DNA of 64,000 nt from DASQZK01 sp963809925 (GCA_963809925.1 CAWELH010000006.1:186001-250000), one strand, 5' to 3'; shown: positions 43,270 through 53,156, counted from the stretch's first letter. Numbers and translations are program-made. The notes: generated from the sequence alone by a model not told the origin.

Positions 43270-44283
43270 TCATTGCTTTACCTTATCACCGTCATACGCC
43301 CACTTTAGGTAAACCGAACCCCATGTATAGCCACCGCCAAATGCTGTCAGGATGATATTGTCGCCTTTTTTCAACCTGGATTCCCATTCCCAAAGACATA
43401 ATGGAATGGTTGCTGCGGTGGTGTTACCGTATTTTTCAATATTGATCATTACTTTATCCCTTTCAAGACCCATCCGGCGGGCGGTTGCCTCGATGATTCG
43501 CATATTTGCCTGATGGGGGACCAGCCAGGCAATATCCTCGGATTTCAGGTTATGTTTTTCCATCATCTGGACGGAAACATCGGCCATTTTTGATACAGCC
43601 ACTTTAAAAACAGCCTGGCCTTCCTGATATATATAATGATATCCTTTGTCAACAGTTTCATGTGAGGGAGGCATAAGCGACCCACCGGCTTTCATGTGAA
43701 GGTGCTTCACACCAGATCCGTCTACGCTCAGAATATGATCGATAATTCCAACCTCTTCATCTTCTACCGGTTCTAACAAGACAGCGGCGGCACCATCACC
43801 AAAAAGAGGGCAGATGGTGCGATCGGTGTAGTCGGTAATCGCCGACATCATATCGGCACCGACAAGAATTACTTTTTTATAGCGTCCGGAAAGTATAAAA
43901 CTATTCACGGTTTCAAGTCCGAAAAGAAATCCTGAGCATGCAGCACCAAGATCAAAACTCCAGGCATTTTTAATACCCGCCTTATCTGAAATAAGATTGG
44001 CAGTTGCCGGAAAATGCATATCACCTGAAATGGTGGCACAAACGAGCAAATCAATATCATCAGGATTGGTACCCGTTTTTTTTAGTAAACCCTTCACAGC
44101 TTCAGCACCCATATCCGAAGTCGCCTTTCCCTTTTCCTTCAGGATTCGTCTTTCTTTGATCCCAATCCTCTGCATGATCCACTCATCAGATGTATCGACC
44201 ATTGTACTTAATTCATCGTTGGTAAGCCGGTACTCGGGAACCCAGCCTTGTATGCCAGTTATTGCCGCTCTAAATTTTGTCAT
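43270..44283 (-). CDS. fabH: Beta-ketoacyl-ACP synthase III
   Basis: 337 residues, thiolase fold. The catalytic Cys is in LGAACSGFLFGLE, His in LVPHQANMRI and Asn in YGNTTAATIPL: the full Cys-His-Asn triad. It condenses acetyl-CoA or a branched acyl-CoA primer with malonyl-ACP to start fatty acid synthesis. It overlaps the plsX stop by 1 nt and is the last gene of the yceD-rpmF-plsX-fabH run. Confidence 0.95.
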   Translation of the reverse strand: MTKFRAAITGIQGWVPEYRLTNDELSTMVDTSDEWIMQRIGIKERRILKEKGKATSDMGAEAVKGLLKKTGTNPDDIDLLVCATISGDMHFPATANLISDKAGIKNAWSFDLGAACSGFLFGLETVNSFILSGRYKKVILVGADMMSAITDYTDRTICPLFGDGAAAVLLEPVEDEEVGIIDHILSVDGSGVKHLHMKAGGSLMPPSHETVDKGYHYIYQEGQAVFKVAVSKMADVSVQMMEKHNLKSEDIAWLVPHQANMRIIEATARRMGLERDKVMINIEKYGNTTAATIPLCLWEWESRLKKGDNIILTAFGGGYTWGSVYLKWAYDGDKVKQ

Positions 44284-45224
44284 TATTCTATTGCTAATTT
44301 TATGTTACCAATTAAATCATTTCTTAGAACATCCCAGGTATGAAGAATCATATTCTTGACAGCAAAATCATTGGAAATTCCATGGCCAACTACAATCGTT
44401 TTGTTCACGCCAAGGATGGGTGTTCCACCAAAATTTTCGAAATTAAAAAACTCAAAAAAGTCATCGTCGATTTTTCTGCTCTTCAATAATTTATAAAAGC
44501 CTTCCGCCTCTTTCAAAATTATATTTCCGATAAAACCGTCACACACCAGGGCATCTGCCCGTGGATCAGTGAAAAACTCATTGGCTTCTACATTCCCGAT
44601 GAAATTGTAGTCTTTCGATTCCTTCATCAGCTGGTAGGCCGATTTTGCGACAAGATTTCCTTTCTCCTCTTCTGACCCGATATTAACCAGCCCGATCTTT
44701 GGATCTTCAACCTTGTTAACACTTAGTGCATATGCCTTCCCCAGAATACCATACTGGGCAAGCACATCCGGTTTGCTGTCGGGGTTAATGCCCACATCGA
44801 GCAGCAGTGTTGACTGACCGCTTAAATTCGGGATATTGGCCGCAATGGCCGGGCGGATAATGCCGGGAATTGAGTTGATTACCTGAGTCGCTCCAATCAT
44901 CATCGCTCCAGTATTTCCTGCACTACAAAGAGCATCAATCTCCCCGGATCTGAGTGCCTTAAATGCCCTGACGATACTGGAATCTATCTTTGTTGAGAAT
45001 GTCCTGTAGGGATGATCACACATCATGATCACTTCTGAGGTGTGTACTATAGATACCCTACTAACTTCGAATCCATTATCCCCAGCGATGCGGATAATGG
45101 ATTCTTTATCTCCAAACAATACCAGTTCAGTATCTTCAGGTATATTCTGTCGGGCAAGGAAGCTTCCCAAAACAGCTGCTTCAGGTGCGAAATCCCCGCC
45201 CATGATGTCAATACCTATACGCAT
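44283..45224 (-). CDS. plsX: Phosphate acyltransferase PlsX
   Basis: 313 residues. It starts with the family motif IGIDIMGGDFAPEA. ALCSAGNTGAMMIGA, LLDVGINPDSKPD and LVCDGFIGNIILKEAEG follow. It makes acyl-phosphate from acyl-ACP for phospholipid synthesis and is a peripheral membrane enzyme. Placement between rpmF and fabH is the classical order. Confidence 0.95.
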   Translation of the reverse strand: MRIGIDIMGGDFAPEAAVLGSFLARQNIPEDTELVLFGDKESIIRIAGDNGFEVSRVSIVHTSEVIMMCDHPYRTFSTKIDSSIVRAFKALRSGEIDALCSAGNTGAMMIGATQVINSIPGIIRPAIAANIPNLSGQSTLLLDVGINPDSKPDVLAQYGILGKAYALSVNKVEDPKIGLVNIGSEEEKGNLVAKSAYQLMKESKDYNFIGNVEANEFFTDPRADALVCDGFIGNIILKEAEGFYKLLKSRKIDDDFFEFFNFENFGGTPILGVNKTIVVGHGISNDFAVKNMILHTWDVLRNDLIGNIKLAIE

Positions 45225-45252
45225 TTTTCAATGGGATTAATCCCCGGCCTTA

Positions 45253-45447
45253 CTATGCGAGGTCGGCTTCCTTGTCAATAACCAGTTTACCTTTGTAGTA
45301 GAGGTTTCCATCCACGAAATACGCCCTGTGCCTTTTGTGTACAGTGCCGGTAGTAGGGCAGGTAGACAATGTCGGGGCCTCAGCTTTATAATGCGTTCTT
45401 CTCTTATCTCTCCGTGTTTTGGAGGTTTTTCTCTTCGGATGTGCCAT
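45253..45447 (-). CDS. rpmF: Ribosomal protein L32
   Basis: 64 residues. The N-terminus AHPKRKTSKTRRDKRRTHYK is typical of L32. The zinc-type Cys ligands are mostly absent: only one Cys (STCPTTG) remains, so this is a zinc-free (C-minus) form, as in many Bacteroidota. It lies 12 bp after the DUF177 gene. Confidence 0.94.
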   Translation of the reverse strand: MAHPKRKTSKTRRDKRRTHYKAEAPTLSTCPTTGTVHKRHRAYFVDGNLYYKGKLVIDKEADLA

Positions 45448-45459
45448 TTTTAATTATGT

Positions 45460-45981
45460 TTATTTCATTAAATTTTTTAGTGCATCCCATCTGGGATCAG
45501 AATCCCCTTTGCGGTTGCTGATATGCTCATTCAGTTTTCTGATCATTTCCACGTTACATTCCGAATTTCCATTCGCATCCATAGGATGCATTTTTTTCAC
45601 AGGAAGAGTAAGTGCCGTAAATTCATAAATATATTGCGCAATATTCAGCCTGCTTTCCTCCTTGGGAATGATAACAACATTGTCTGAAATTTCCCCGGAC
45701 TCCTCACCAAAGCGAACGTACAGTTCTTCGTCAATTTCAACCGGAAAATCGAATTCATCCAGACACCTGTCACAGGTTGTCCGTATAGCCCCGCTGATAT
45801 GAAATTCAAGTTGCAGGAACTGTACTTTCTTATCCAGAGTCAGACGAATACTTAATTCACCTCCGGCAATGTCAGCATTTTCAAAATACTCAAAAAACTG
45901 TGCGTCAGCCTCAAATTCGTATTCATGCCTCCCTTCCTTAAGTCCGTAGATAGGAACAACATAATCATCTATCAAACTCAC
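45460..45981 (-). CDS. yceD: DUF177 (YceD-like) protein
   Basis: 173 residues. The family core includes ITCDRCLDEFD-like sequence (here RTTCDRCLDEFDFPVEID), followed by an acidic block and the C-terminal NAQY-type tail NIAQYIYEFTALTLPVK. It is almost always found before rpmF and is linked to 23S rRNA or ribosome maturation in several bacteria. First gene of the operon. Confidence 0.9.
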   Translation of the reverse strand: MSLIDDYVVPIYGLKEGRHEYEFEADAQFFEYFENADIAGGELSIRLTLDKKVQFLQLEFHISGAIRTTCDRCLDEFDFPVEIDEELYVRFGEESGEISDNVVIIPKEESRLNIAQYIYEFTALTLPVKKMHPMDANGNSECNVEMIRKLNEHISNRKGDSDPRWDALKNLMK

Positions 45982-46002
45982 AACGCCAAATTTTTAGTCG
46001 TG

Positions 46003-46010
46003 CAAAAGTA
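46003..46010 (-). promoter_or_regulatory. Promoter -7 box for the yceD-rpmF-plsX-fabH operon
   Basis: TACTTTTG on the minus strand (TAnnTTTG), 22 bp before the yceD start codon; predicted start about 45,996. A TTTATT run 20 bp upstream may serve as a weak -33 element. Confidence 0.5.
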
Positions 46011-46249
46011 TGTATTAAAATTTGAATAAAAAAAAGATTTTTAACCTAAAGCACTAGAAATAAATAGGAAGTAACTATAATATTGGGAATTAAGCCGGAA
46101 GGGGGAAAGACAATTGAACAACCTGCAAACATTAACGAAATAGAGGCGGGTTGACGGAGTTCCTGGAATTTCTAAACCTTGAAGATTTACTAAACAAATG
46201 TATAGGGGATCCGGTAGCTTCTTCGCGAAACTGTACAGATCTTAAAGCC

Positions 46250-46624
46250 TCAAAGTTCATTGTCAATGGTTTCCATTAACGCATCAATAAAATAGTCGTT
46301 TTTGGGAATCAATTTCGAAGCGCCAAATTGAATGAACTCACCGGCCAGGCTATCATCGTCCATGCTGGTCAATATAACAACCGGCAGGCTATCATTTAAT
46401 TTTCTGATTTCTTTCAAGGTCTGAAGCCCGTTCATCGGGTTAGTGTCTGTGCTTTTGAATACATGATCCAGCACTACAAGATCGGGCTTCATATCCAGAT
46501 TCCGGATACATTCTTCTCCCGAATAAAAGGTTTTTACATTGCAATCCTGCCTTATATTGAGGGTATATTCAAGTAAGTTCAGAATCATCCTGTCGTCGTC
46601 AACAAAAAAAATCAGTTTTGTCAT
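46250..46624 (-). CDS. Single-domain response regulator
   Basis: 124 residues from the ATG at 46,624 (MTKLIFFVDDD). A receiver domain only: the acidic pocket VDDD near 8-11, the phospho-acceptor Asp in DLVVLDHVF (about 52), Thr/Ser in VILTSMDD and Lys in SKLIPKND. There is no output domain, so it works like CheY through protein contacts or as a phosphorelay shuttle. No histidine kinase is next to it. It stands alone with ~370 bp upstream. Confidence 0.9.
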   Translation of the reverse strand: MTKLIFFVDDDRMILNLLEYTLNIRQDCNVKTFYSGEECIRNLDMKPDLVVLDHVFKSTDTNPMNGLQTLKEIRKLNDSLPVVILTSMDDDSLAGEFIQFGASKLIPKNDYFIDALMETIDNEL

Positions 46625-46997
46625 GTGCAGAGGGCTGGTTTCAAACAATCATCGATTCAAGATATCAATATATTTCATCCCGGCAATGTGGAACGGGCTT
46701 TAAAAATTTGTCCGAAACTTGAAATATACTCTATGAATTGATTTCCAATAACTTAAATTTCGAGGATAAATTTAGATAAAAATATTTTATCTCCCAAATA
46801 TTAAATTGCCTGTGTTTCGAGTTATTATATAATCTTCAATGTCTGATAAAGTTGATACAGAAGGAACTAGATTAAAACATCCTATTTGGTGCAACTTATT
46901 TTCGGCTAACATAGACAAATAATATAATTTTCAGGCAACTCCGGTCTGTAACTAATCGTCTATTCATTCGTCATAGGGTAAATAAAATCCCACGATT
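46625..46997. other. Intergenic region between divergent genes
   Basis: 373 bp, AT-rich, without a supported ORF, tRNA or strong hairpin. It must carry the promoters of the response regulator (minus) and the ABC transporter (plus), but no convincing TAnnTTTG box stands out. Confidence 0.5.
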
Positions 46998-47681
46998 ATG
47001 ATAGAGACAAGCCATCTTTCAAAAATATTCAGGACAGAAGATGTCGAGACTACGGCATTAAAGGATATCAGCTTTTATATTAAGTCCGGGGAATTTGTTG
47101 CCATCATGGGTCCTTCCGGATGTGGGAAGTCAACACTCCTAAATCTGCTGGGACTTCTGGACAGCCCGTCATCCGGATCCATTGTATTCGATGGCCGGGA
47201 GATATCAGGGCTCAGGGAACGTGGCCTGACCAGGGTAAGAAAGGGTAAAATTGGCTTCATATTCCAGAGCTTTAACCTTATCGATGATCTTACGGTTTAC
47301 CAGAATGTGGAACTCCCTCTGGTCTATCAGGGGATGGGAAGTGGCAGCCGAAAGCTTAAGGTAACGGAAGCACTCCGGCGGATGAACATGTTGCACCGGG
47401 CTAACCATTATCCCCAGCAACTCTCCGGAGGGCAGCAACAAAGGGTAGCCATTGCCAGGGCGGTGGTGTCAAAACCTTTCCTCATCCTTGCCGACGAACC
47501 TACCGGAAACCTTGACTCAGGCAACGGCAGAGAAGTAATGGCCATGTTGAAAGAACTCAACCGAGACGGCGTGACCATTGTAATGGTCACGCATTCGTCT
47601 GATGATGCAGAAAATGCCGACCGTATTATTCATTTGTTCGACGGTCATATTGTTACAGAAAATATTCGCAATGCTGTTTAA
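46998..47681 (+). CDS. MacB/LolD-type ABC transporter ATP-binding protein
   Basis: 227 residues. Walker A GPSGCGKSTLLN, signature LSGGQQQRVAIARA, Walker B LILADEPTGNLD and the H-loop His in MVTHSSD are present. It powers a mechanotransmission-type exporter with the large FtsX-like permease 12 bp downstream. Substrate unknown (peptide, lipoprotein or antibiotic). Confidence 0.94.
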   Translation: MIETSHLSKIFRTEDVETTALKDISFYIKSGEFVAIMGPSGCGKSTLLNLLGLLDSPSSGSIVFDGREISGLRERGLTRVRKGKIGFIFQSFNLIDDLTVYQNVELPLVYQGMGSGSRKLKVTEALRRMNMLHRANHYPQQLSGGQQQRVAIARAVVSKPFLILADEPTGNLDSGNGREVMAMLKELNRDGVTIVMVTHSSDDAENADRIIHLFDGHIVTENIRNAV

Positions 47682-47693
47682 CGCCTTTATATT

Positions 47694-50132
47694 ATGTCAC
47701 TTATAAAAAACTACCTGACCACTCTGTTCCGCTCCTTTTCGCGTGATCTTTTCTATTCGCTTATTAATATTTTTGGACTCGCCACCGGGCTGACGGCTGC
47801 TTTCCTGATTTTTATATATATACAGGATGAATTGTCGTATGATAAGTATGTGCCGGAACATCAACAGATCTACAGGCTCGAATCACATTATGAGATCAAG
47901 GGTAAGCCGGATGAATTTGCCATCACATCAGTCCCTCTCGGTCCGACTTTGAAGGATGAATACCCTGAAATTGAAGACTTTGCTAGGATCATGTCTGCCG
48001 GTACGGTAATTTTTACAAAGGAGGATGTCCGCTTCCAGGAAGATTCAATATGGTACGCCGACAGTACACTCTTCGCCTTGATGTCGATGGAGCTCTTATA
48101 TGGCGATCAGCTCTCTGCCCTGGCTGAACCGAATACCATGGCTATATCTGCATCAATGGCAAATAAATACTTTGGAAAAACAAATGTCATCGGTGAGAGT
48201 CTGAAAACCAACAATGATGCTGTATACAGAATCACCGGTGTCTTTGCTGACATTCCATGGAACTCGCATGTACGGTACAATGCCCTCCTGTCAACAGCTA
48301 CCATCGCAAAAGAAATTGGCGAAGCCCGGTTTAATGACAGGAGTTCGGGCTCTTTCTGGAATGTCAATGTCATGACCTTTGTGAAATTGAAGCCAAATAC
48401 GGACATGAGCTCGATATTTGAAAAATTTCCGGGATTCTATGATAAATATATGAAGGAACTTGGTGATCAGATCCAGTCATCCTTCACCCTCAAAGCTACA
48501 GAACTCTCCAGGGTTCATTACTATTCCGGGAACCTTCAGTGGGATCTGCCCACGGGTAACATATCTTACCTGTATATCCTGGGGGTTGTTGGTTTCCTGA
48601 TGCTCATTATCGCATCAATAAACTATATGAATCTTTCCACAGCTAGGTCGGCCCGTCGGGCCCGCGAAGTGGGCATGCGAAAGGTAACCGGTGCCAGTCG
48701 TGGCCTGTTGATCAGACAGTTCCTTAGTGAATCTGTGATACTTTCCGTTTTGGCCATGCTTATTTCTGTAGTTGTGATTATCCTCGTACTCCCGGGCTTC
48801 AACGCATTGGCGGGAAAGAATTTTACTGCATACATGTTGCTTACCCCTCAGATCATTGCTTCCATCTTAGGCATTACCATACTTGTTGGGTTGTTTTCAG
48901 GTATTTATCCAGCCTTCTACCTGTCGTCCTTCCAGCCGGTCCGGATACTGAAAGGTATGCCGTCGGGCCGTTTATCCGGAGCGGGCTTGCGAAGGTCACT
49001 GGTAGTATTTCAATTTTTTATTTCGGCAGGACTTGTGATCTCCAGCCTCGTCGTGTCGGGACAGCTACGGTACATGCAGAAAAAAGATCCCGGCTTTGAT
49101 AAAGAAAACCTGATTATTCTAAGCATGAATGATTCGACCGTCAGGAAGAATCTCGAGGGTTTCAAACAAGAACTCATAAAAAATCCAAATATCATTGCAA
49201 CCGCTGCCTCCAATGGCATTCCGGGCAATGATCTTGGGAAACAGGTTATGCGTATGGAAGGGGAGAACGGGGAAATGGAAGAGCATGCCATTAATAATAT
49301 GAGAGTCGACTATGATTTTCCTCAACTTCTGGGTGTAAAACTGGATACAGGAAGGTTTTATGACCGCTCCATGGGATCCGATGCGGAGAAAGCATTTATT
49401 GTCAATCGGGCGGCTGTCAAAGAGTACAACTGGCTGGGCAGGCCACTGGGCAAACGTTTTCAATTTGGCATTAATCTAGATGGCACGGCGGCACGGGATG
49501 GGGAAATCGTTGGAGTCGTTAAGGATTTTAACTATACTTCACTTCACAATCCGGTGGAACCCCTCGTATTCATCCTTGTAGCCAATACCGAGAATCTCTA
49601 TCAACTGGCCATCAGGATAGCCCCGGGAAGTGAAAAATCGTCCATCGAATGGATCAGGAAGGTCAGGGAAGAATTTAACCCATACTACCCGTTCGACTAC
49701 TATTTTTTAAGCGACAAACTAAATGAACAGTACAATGCTGAAGCCCGGATGAGTAAGATCTTCATGATCTTCACCATTCTTATTCTGTTCGTGTCCTCCC
49801 TTGGACTGCTCGGCTTGTCAGCATTTATCACCCAGCAAAAGACCAGGGAAGTAGGCATCCGGAAAGTGGTCGGTTCTATGCCTGAACAGATTATCTATCT
49901 TTTCCTGGGTGAATTTCTACGATGGGTACTTATAGCCAATGCTATTGCAATACCGGTAGCCTGGTATCTTATGCACAGGTGGCTGCAAAATTTTTATTAC
50001 AGGATTGAAATTTCCCTAGGCGTATTTGCCATTGCCATTGCCGTTTCTGTAATTGTTGCTACGCTCACTGTTACCTGGCAAAGCTGGAAAGCCTCGCGTC
50101 TAAAGCCAGCCATCTCACTCAAATACGAATAA
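47694..50132 (+). CDS. MacB-like FtsX-domain permease
   Basis: 812 residues. The first helix is near 20-42 (LINIFGLATGLTAAFLIFIYI), then a MacB-type periplasmic domain. A first FtsX block has three helices (about 290-420), followed by a second periplasmic domain and a second FtsX block (about 685-800, LFVSSLGLLGLSAFIT). Both FtsX blocks carry the TREVGIRKVVGS-like coupling motif (AREVGMRKVTGA and TREVGIRKVVGS). This double-permease form is common in Bacteroidota. With the ATPase upstream it forms a complete transporter. A terminator follows. Confidence 0.92.
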   Translation: MSLIKNYLTTLFRSFSRDLFYSLINIFGLATGLTAAFLIFIYIQDELSYDKYVPEHQQIYRLESHYEIKGKPDEFAITSVPLGPTLKDEYPEIEDFARIMSAGTVIFTKEDVRFQEDSIWYADSTLFALMSMELLYGDQLSALAEPNTMAISASMANKYFGKTNVIGESLKTNNDAVYRITGVFADIPWNSHVRYNALLSTATIAKEIGEARFNDRSSGSFWNVNVMTFVKLKPNTDMSSIFEKFPGFYDKYMKELGDQIQSSFTLKATELSRVHYYSGNLQWDLPTGNISYLYILGVVGFLMLIIASINYMNLSTARSARRAREVGMRKVTGASRGLLIRQFLSESVILSVLAMLISVVVIILVLPGFNALAGKNFTAYMLLTPQIIASILGITILVGLFSGIYPAFYLSSFQPVRILKGMPSGRLSGAGLRRSLVVFQFFISAGLVISSLVVSGQLRYMQKKDPGFDKENLIILSMNDSTVRKNLEGFKQELIKNPNIIATAASNGIPGNDLGKQVMRMEGENGEMEEHAINNMRVDYDFPQLLGVKLDTGRFYDRSMGSDAEKAFIVNRAAVKEYNWLGRPLGKRFQFGINLDGTAARDGEIVGVVKDFNYTSLHNPVEPLVFILVANTENLYQLAIRIAPGSEKSSIEWIRKVREEFNPYYPFDYYFLSDKLNEQYNAEARMSKIFMIFTILILFVSSLGLLGLSAFITQQKTREVGIRKVVGSMPEQIIYLFLGEFLRWVLIANAIAIPVAWYLMHRWLQNFYYRIEISLGVFAIAIAVSVIVATLTVTWQSWKASRLKPAISLKYE

Positions 50133-50170
50133 TATCCGTTCCGTTTTTCCCGGATATTTTTTTTCTGGAA

Positions 50171-50202
50171 TGTCCTGAAATCTCTGATTTCAGGACATTT
50201 TT
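50171..50202 (+). terminator. Rho-independent terminator after the ABC operon
   Basis: An 11-bp perfect stem TGTCCTGAAAT/ATTTCAGGACA with a 5-nt loop is followed by TTTTTC. Located 39 bp after the permease stop. Confidence 0.85.
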
Positions 50203-50331
50203 CAAACAAGTCCTTAAAAAAATCGTAAGTTTATATCATTATTCAGCGGCTGAAATTTTTACAGACAGAGTGTTGTGCTTATTTTTATAAAACGCTGATA
50301 ATAAGATAATACAGAAACTACGGTATATATT

Positions 50332-51180
50332 ATGGCTTTTTTTTCCGAAGAACTGGCCGGAGATTATTATTTAAGGGATTACGAACTCAGGGCCGGTTCT
50401 GAGTTCAACGATAACTTTTTGCATAAAGGCCGAAATATTTATGAAGTGGTCAGGGTAACGGAGCAGGTACCCCTCTTTCTGGCTGATCATCTCGGCCGTC
50501 TGCAACATTCATCAGAAAGATCAGGCTATCCGGTGAATCCCGACCTTGACAGGATTACTGACAGTCTTCATATGCTCATCGAAGCTGAAGGGGCTGAGAA
50601 AGGGAACATTAAGCTTGTTTTTCATCATGGGGAAAATATTGAGAAGACATTTTTCAGTGCCTGGTTTATACCGCATACTTATCCTGCACTAAAAAAATAC
50701 CGGAAGGGTGTTAGGACGGTAACTCTTCTGGAGGACAGGCCTGAGCCCGATATCAAGAACTGGCGCCCTGATTTCAGACGAAGGATTAAAAACCTGAAGA
50801 CGCTTCGAAATGTTTATGAAGTAGTACTGATCAATGAAAATGGTTTTGTTACCGAAGGCAGCCAGTCCAATCTGTTCATTGTTCAAGGTAACAGGATTAT
50901 TACGGCACCGGAGAAAGAAGTTCTCGCCGGAATCACCAGGAAGTATATTCTGGAGATTTGCCACCAGGAAAACATTGAGGTTCAGGAAAAGCTTTTCGGA
51001 TTTGATGAAATGATTTCCGCAGATGCAGTTTTTCTGACAGGTACTTCACCGAAAGTATTGCCGGTGTCAAGAATAGACCAGATCCGTTTCGAACCTGGAA
51101 ATAAGATAGTACGAAAACTTGCGGATCTTTATGACAATCTGATCGACGATTACATTAAACACCATTCATATGAATCATGA
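50332..51180 (+). CDS. Class IV aminotransferase (BCAT/D-amino acid transaminase/ADC lyase family)
   Basis: 282 residues, PLP fold type IV. The catalytic Lys lies in RRIKNLKTLRNVYE, the cofactor block in NENGFVTEGSQSNLFIV, and the phosphate-binding loop in LTGTSPKVLPVS. The branched-chain transaminase, D-alanine transaminase and aminodeoxychorismate lyase groups share these features, so the substrate stays open. The gene overlaps the next one (L-2-hydroxyglutarate oxidase) by 11 bp, which hints at a link through 2-oxoglutarate/glutamate turnover. Confidence 0.8.
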   Translation: MAFFSEELAGDYYLRDYELRAGSEFNDNFLHKGRNIYEVVRVTEQVPLFLADHLGRLQHSSERSGYPVNPDLDRITDSLHMLIEAEGAEKGNIKLVFHHGENIEKTFFSAWFIPHTYPALKKYRKGVRTVTLLEDRPEPDIKNWRPDFRRRIKNLKTLRNVYEVVLINENGFVTEGSQSNLFIVQGNRIITAPEKEVLAGITRKYILEICHQENIEVQEKLFGFDEMISADAVFLTGTSPKVLPVSRIDQIRFEPGNKIVRKLADLYDNLIDDYIKHHSYES

Positions 51181-52378
51181 CATCATCATTATTGGTGCCG
51201 GCATTGTTGGCCTGGCAACATCACTTAAGATCAAAGAAAAGAATCCTGACCTTAAGATTCTGATCCTTGAAAAAGAAAGCCGCATTGCCAGGCACCAGAC
51301 GGGGAACAACAGCGGTGTCATTCACTCCGGGTTATATTACAGGCCCGGAAGTTTGAAAGCATTGAATTGTCTGCACGGCTATGATCTCATGCTTGAATTT
51401 TGCAAAACACATGACATCAAATATGATTTATGTGGTAAGATTGTCGTCGCCACCTCTGAAAAAGAACTGGGCCCGATGGAAACCCTTTATAAAAGAGGCG
51501 TAGAAAATGGCTTGAAAAAAATCGTCAGGCTCTCTGCCGGTGAACTGAAAGAGTACGAACCTCATGTTGCGGGAATCGCCGGACTCTACGTCCCTTATAC
51601 AGGTATTGTGGATTACCTGAAGGTGGCCGGAAAAATGCAGGAATTGTTTGAGACCAGGTATGGCGGCACGATACAGCTTAATCACAAGGTATCAGACATT
51701 AAGGATATTCCCGGCGGACTGGAAGTGCAAACGGATAATGGAAATTTCACGTCGCGCCTTGTTATCAATACTGCAGGACTTTTCTCCGACCGGATCGCAC
51801 GACTCACCACCCCCGACCTGCATGTGAGGATCATTCCTTTCCGAGGTGAATATTATAAGTTGAGTCCTGAGAAAGAGAACCTGGTTAATAACCTCATCTA
51901 TCCTGTACCTGATCCCAATTTCCCATTTCTCGGGGTTCATTTTACGAGAATGATGAAAGGTGGAGTTGAAGCAGGGCCGAATGCAGTTTTTGCTTTTAAG
52001 CGTGAAGGATATCATAAGTCTGACATTTCTGTGAGCGACCTCTATGAATCACTCTCATGGCGTGGTTTCCGGAAAATAATGATGAAGTACACAAGGATGG
52101 GCTTGGGTGAATATCACCGTTCTTACAGCAAACCTGCCTTTACCCTGGCATTGCAGAGGCTCATCCCTGAGATCCGGAAAGAAGATCTTGTACAGGGTGG
52201 TGCAGGGGTCAGGGCTCAGGCCGTAGATAATAAAGGTAATATGATCGACGATTTTCTCTTCTCGGAAACCGAAAAGGTGCTCAATGTTCTGAATGCCCCG
52301 TCACCGGCTGCTACAGCATCGCTTTCAATCGGGGAATCGATCGCCGGTAAGGCCCTCGAGAGGTTCGGCCTTAACTAA
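51170..52378 (+). CDS. lhgO: L-2-hydroxyglutarate oxidase
   Basis: 402 residues, FAD-dependent DAO fold. Dinucleotide motif IIGAGIVGLATSLKI at the N-terminus, HQTGNNSGVIHSGLYYRPGS (a hallmark of LhgO/L2HGDH), and GGAGVRAQAVDNKG near the C-terminus. It oxidises L-2-hydroxyglutarate, a by-product of 2-oxoglutarate reduction, back to 2-oxoglutarate with electrons to quinone or oxygen. The 11-bp overlap with the transaminase gene shows co-expression. Confidence 0.9.
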   Translation: MNHDIIIIGAGIVGLATSLKIKEKNPDLKILILEKESRIARHQTGNNSGVIHSGLYYRPGSLKALNCLHGYDLMLEFCKTHDIKYDLCGKIVVATSEKELGPMETLYKRGVENGLKKIVRLSAGELKEYEPHVAGIAGLYVPYTGIVDYLKVAGKMQELFETRYGGTIQLNHKVSDIKDIPGGLEVQTDNGNFTSRLVINTAGLFSDRIARLTTPDLHVRIIPFRGEYYKLSPEKENLVNNLIYPVPDPNFPFLGVHFTRMMKGGVEAGPNAVFAFKREGYHKSDISVSDLYESLSWRGFRKIMMKYTRMGLGEYHRSYSKPAFTLALQRLIPEIRKEDLVQGGAGVRAQAVDNKGNMIDDFLFSETEKVLNVLNAPSPAATASLSIGESIAGKALERFGLN

Positions 52379-52423
52379 TCCGCCTCTGTCAATTAACACT
52401 CGAAGTGTAAAAATTATTTTCTC

Positions 52424-53131
52424 ATGAAAACAACCATTACCATTCTGCTGTTATCGTTGATTTTGACCTGTCAGGTTCAGGCGCAGAAGAAAGTATACTC
52501 GGAACACAGCGGAGAAATTATCTTTTCATTCGCCGATGTGGAATATCTTGGCCAGAATGTCCCTACCAACATGCGCTTTACCCTTTTCCTTCACCTCGGA
52601 GAAAATCTGCACTACGATTTCACTGACAACTTTGGGATGTACAGTGGATGGGCATTACGAAATATCGGAATAATCACGGAAGACAACGACATTAAGATTA
52701 AACGCAGGACCTATTCACTGGGCATTCCGCTGGCTTTGAAATTTGGTTCCTTTCCCGATCACTTCTACTTTTATGGTGGGGGTTCTTATGAACTTTTCTT
52801 TCATTACAAACAAAAGTTGTTCGTCGACGGACAGAAGATAAAGTATAGCGAATGGTTCAGCGACCGAACTCCACGGTTCGTCCCTGCCCTGTTCGCCGGT
52901 GTCCAGTTCCCCGGGGGGATTAATCTGAAATTCAAGTATTATCTCAGCGACTTTCTGAATTCTAATTTCAAAGGCAACGATTTTGGTGAAATTGTCGACT
53001 ATTCCGACTTTACCAAAACGACGCTTTATTACGTTTCTGTTTCTTTCAACCTGAGAAACGACAAGCTGAAAGAATTGACAAAGCCGGATGAAAAATCTGC
53101 CCGATATGCTTTTTATTCGAATGAAAATTAA
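52424..53131 (+). CDS. Outer-membrane beta-barrel-like protein
   Basis: 235 residues with a cleavable signal (MKTTITILLLSLILTCQVQA). The mature part has alternating hydrophobic/polar strands with aromatic girdles (YDFTDNFGMYSGWALRNIG, YLSLGIPLALKFG-like, YYVSVSFNLR), typical of 8-strand porin-like Bacteroidota proteins (PF13568-like). The last ~25 residues after SFNLRN are charged and not strand-like. Function unknown. Confidence 0.75.
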   Translation: MKTTITILLLSLILTCQVQAQKKVYSEHSGEIIFSFADVEYLGQNVPTNMRFTLFLHLGENLHYDFTDNFGMYSGWALRNIGIITEDNDIKIKRRTYSLGIPLALKFGSFPDHFYFYGGGSYELFFHYKQKLFVDGQKIKYSEWFSDRTPRFVPALFAGVQFPGGINLKFKYYLSDFLNSNFKGNDFGEIVDYSDFTKTTLYYVSVSFNLRNDKLKELTKPDEKSARYAFYSNEN

Positions 53132-53140
53132 AAAAATTAT

Positions 53141-53148
53141 TACTTTTG
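53141..53148 (+). promoter_or_regulatory. Promoter -7 box for tRNA-Val
   Basis: TACTTTTG (TAnnTTTG) lies 8 bp before the tRNA 5' end, so transcription would start almost at the mature 5' end. Confidence 0.55.
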
Positions 53149-53156
53149 TTCTACCG

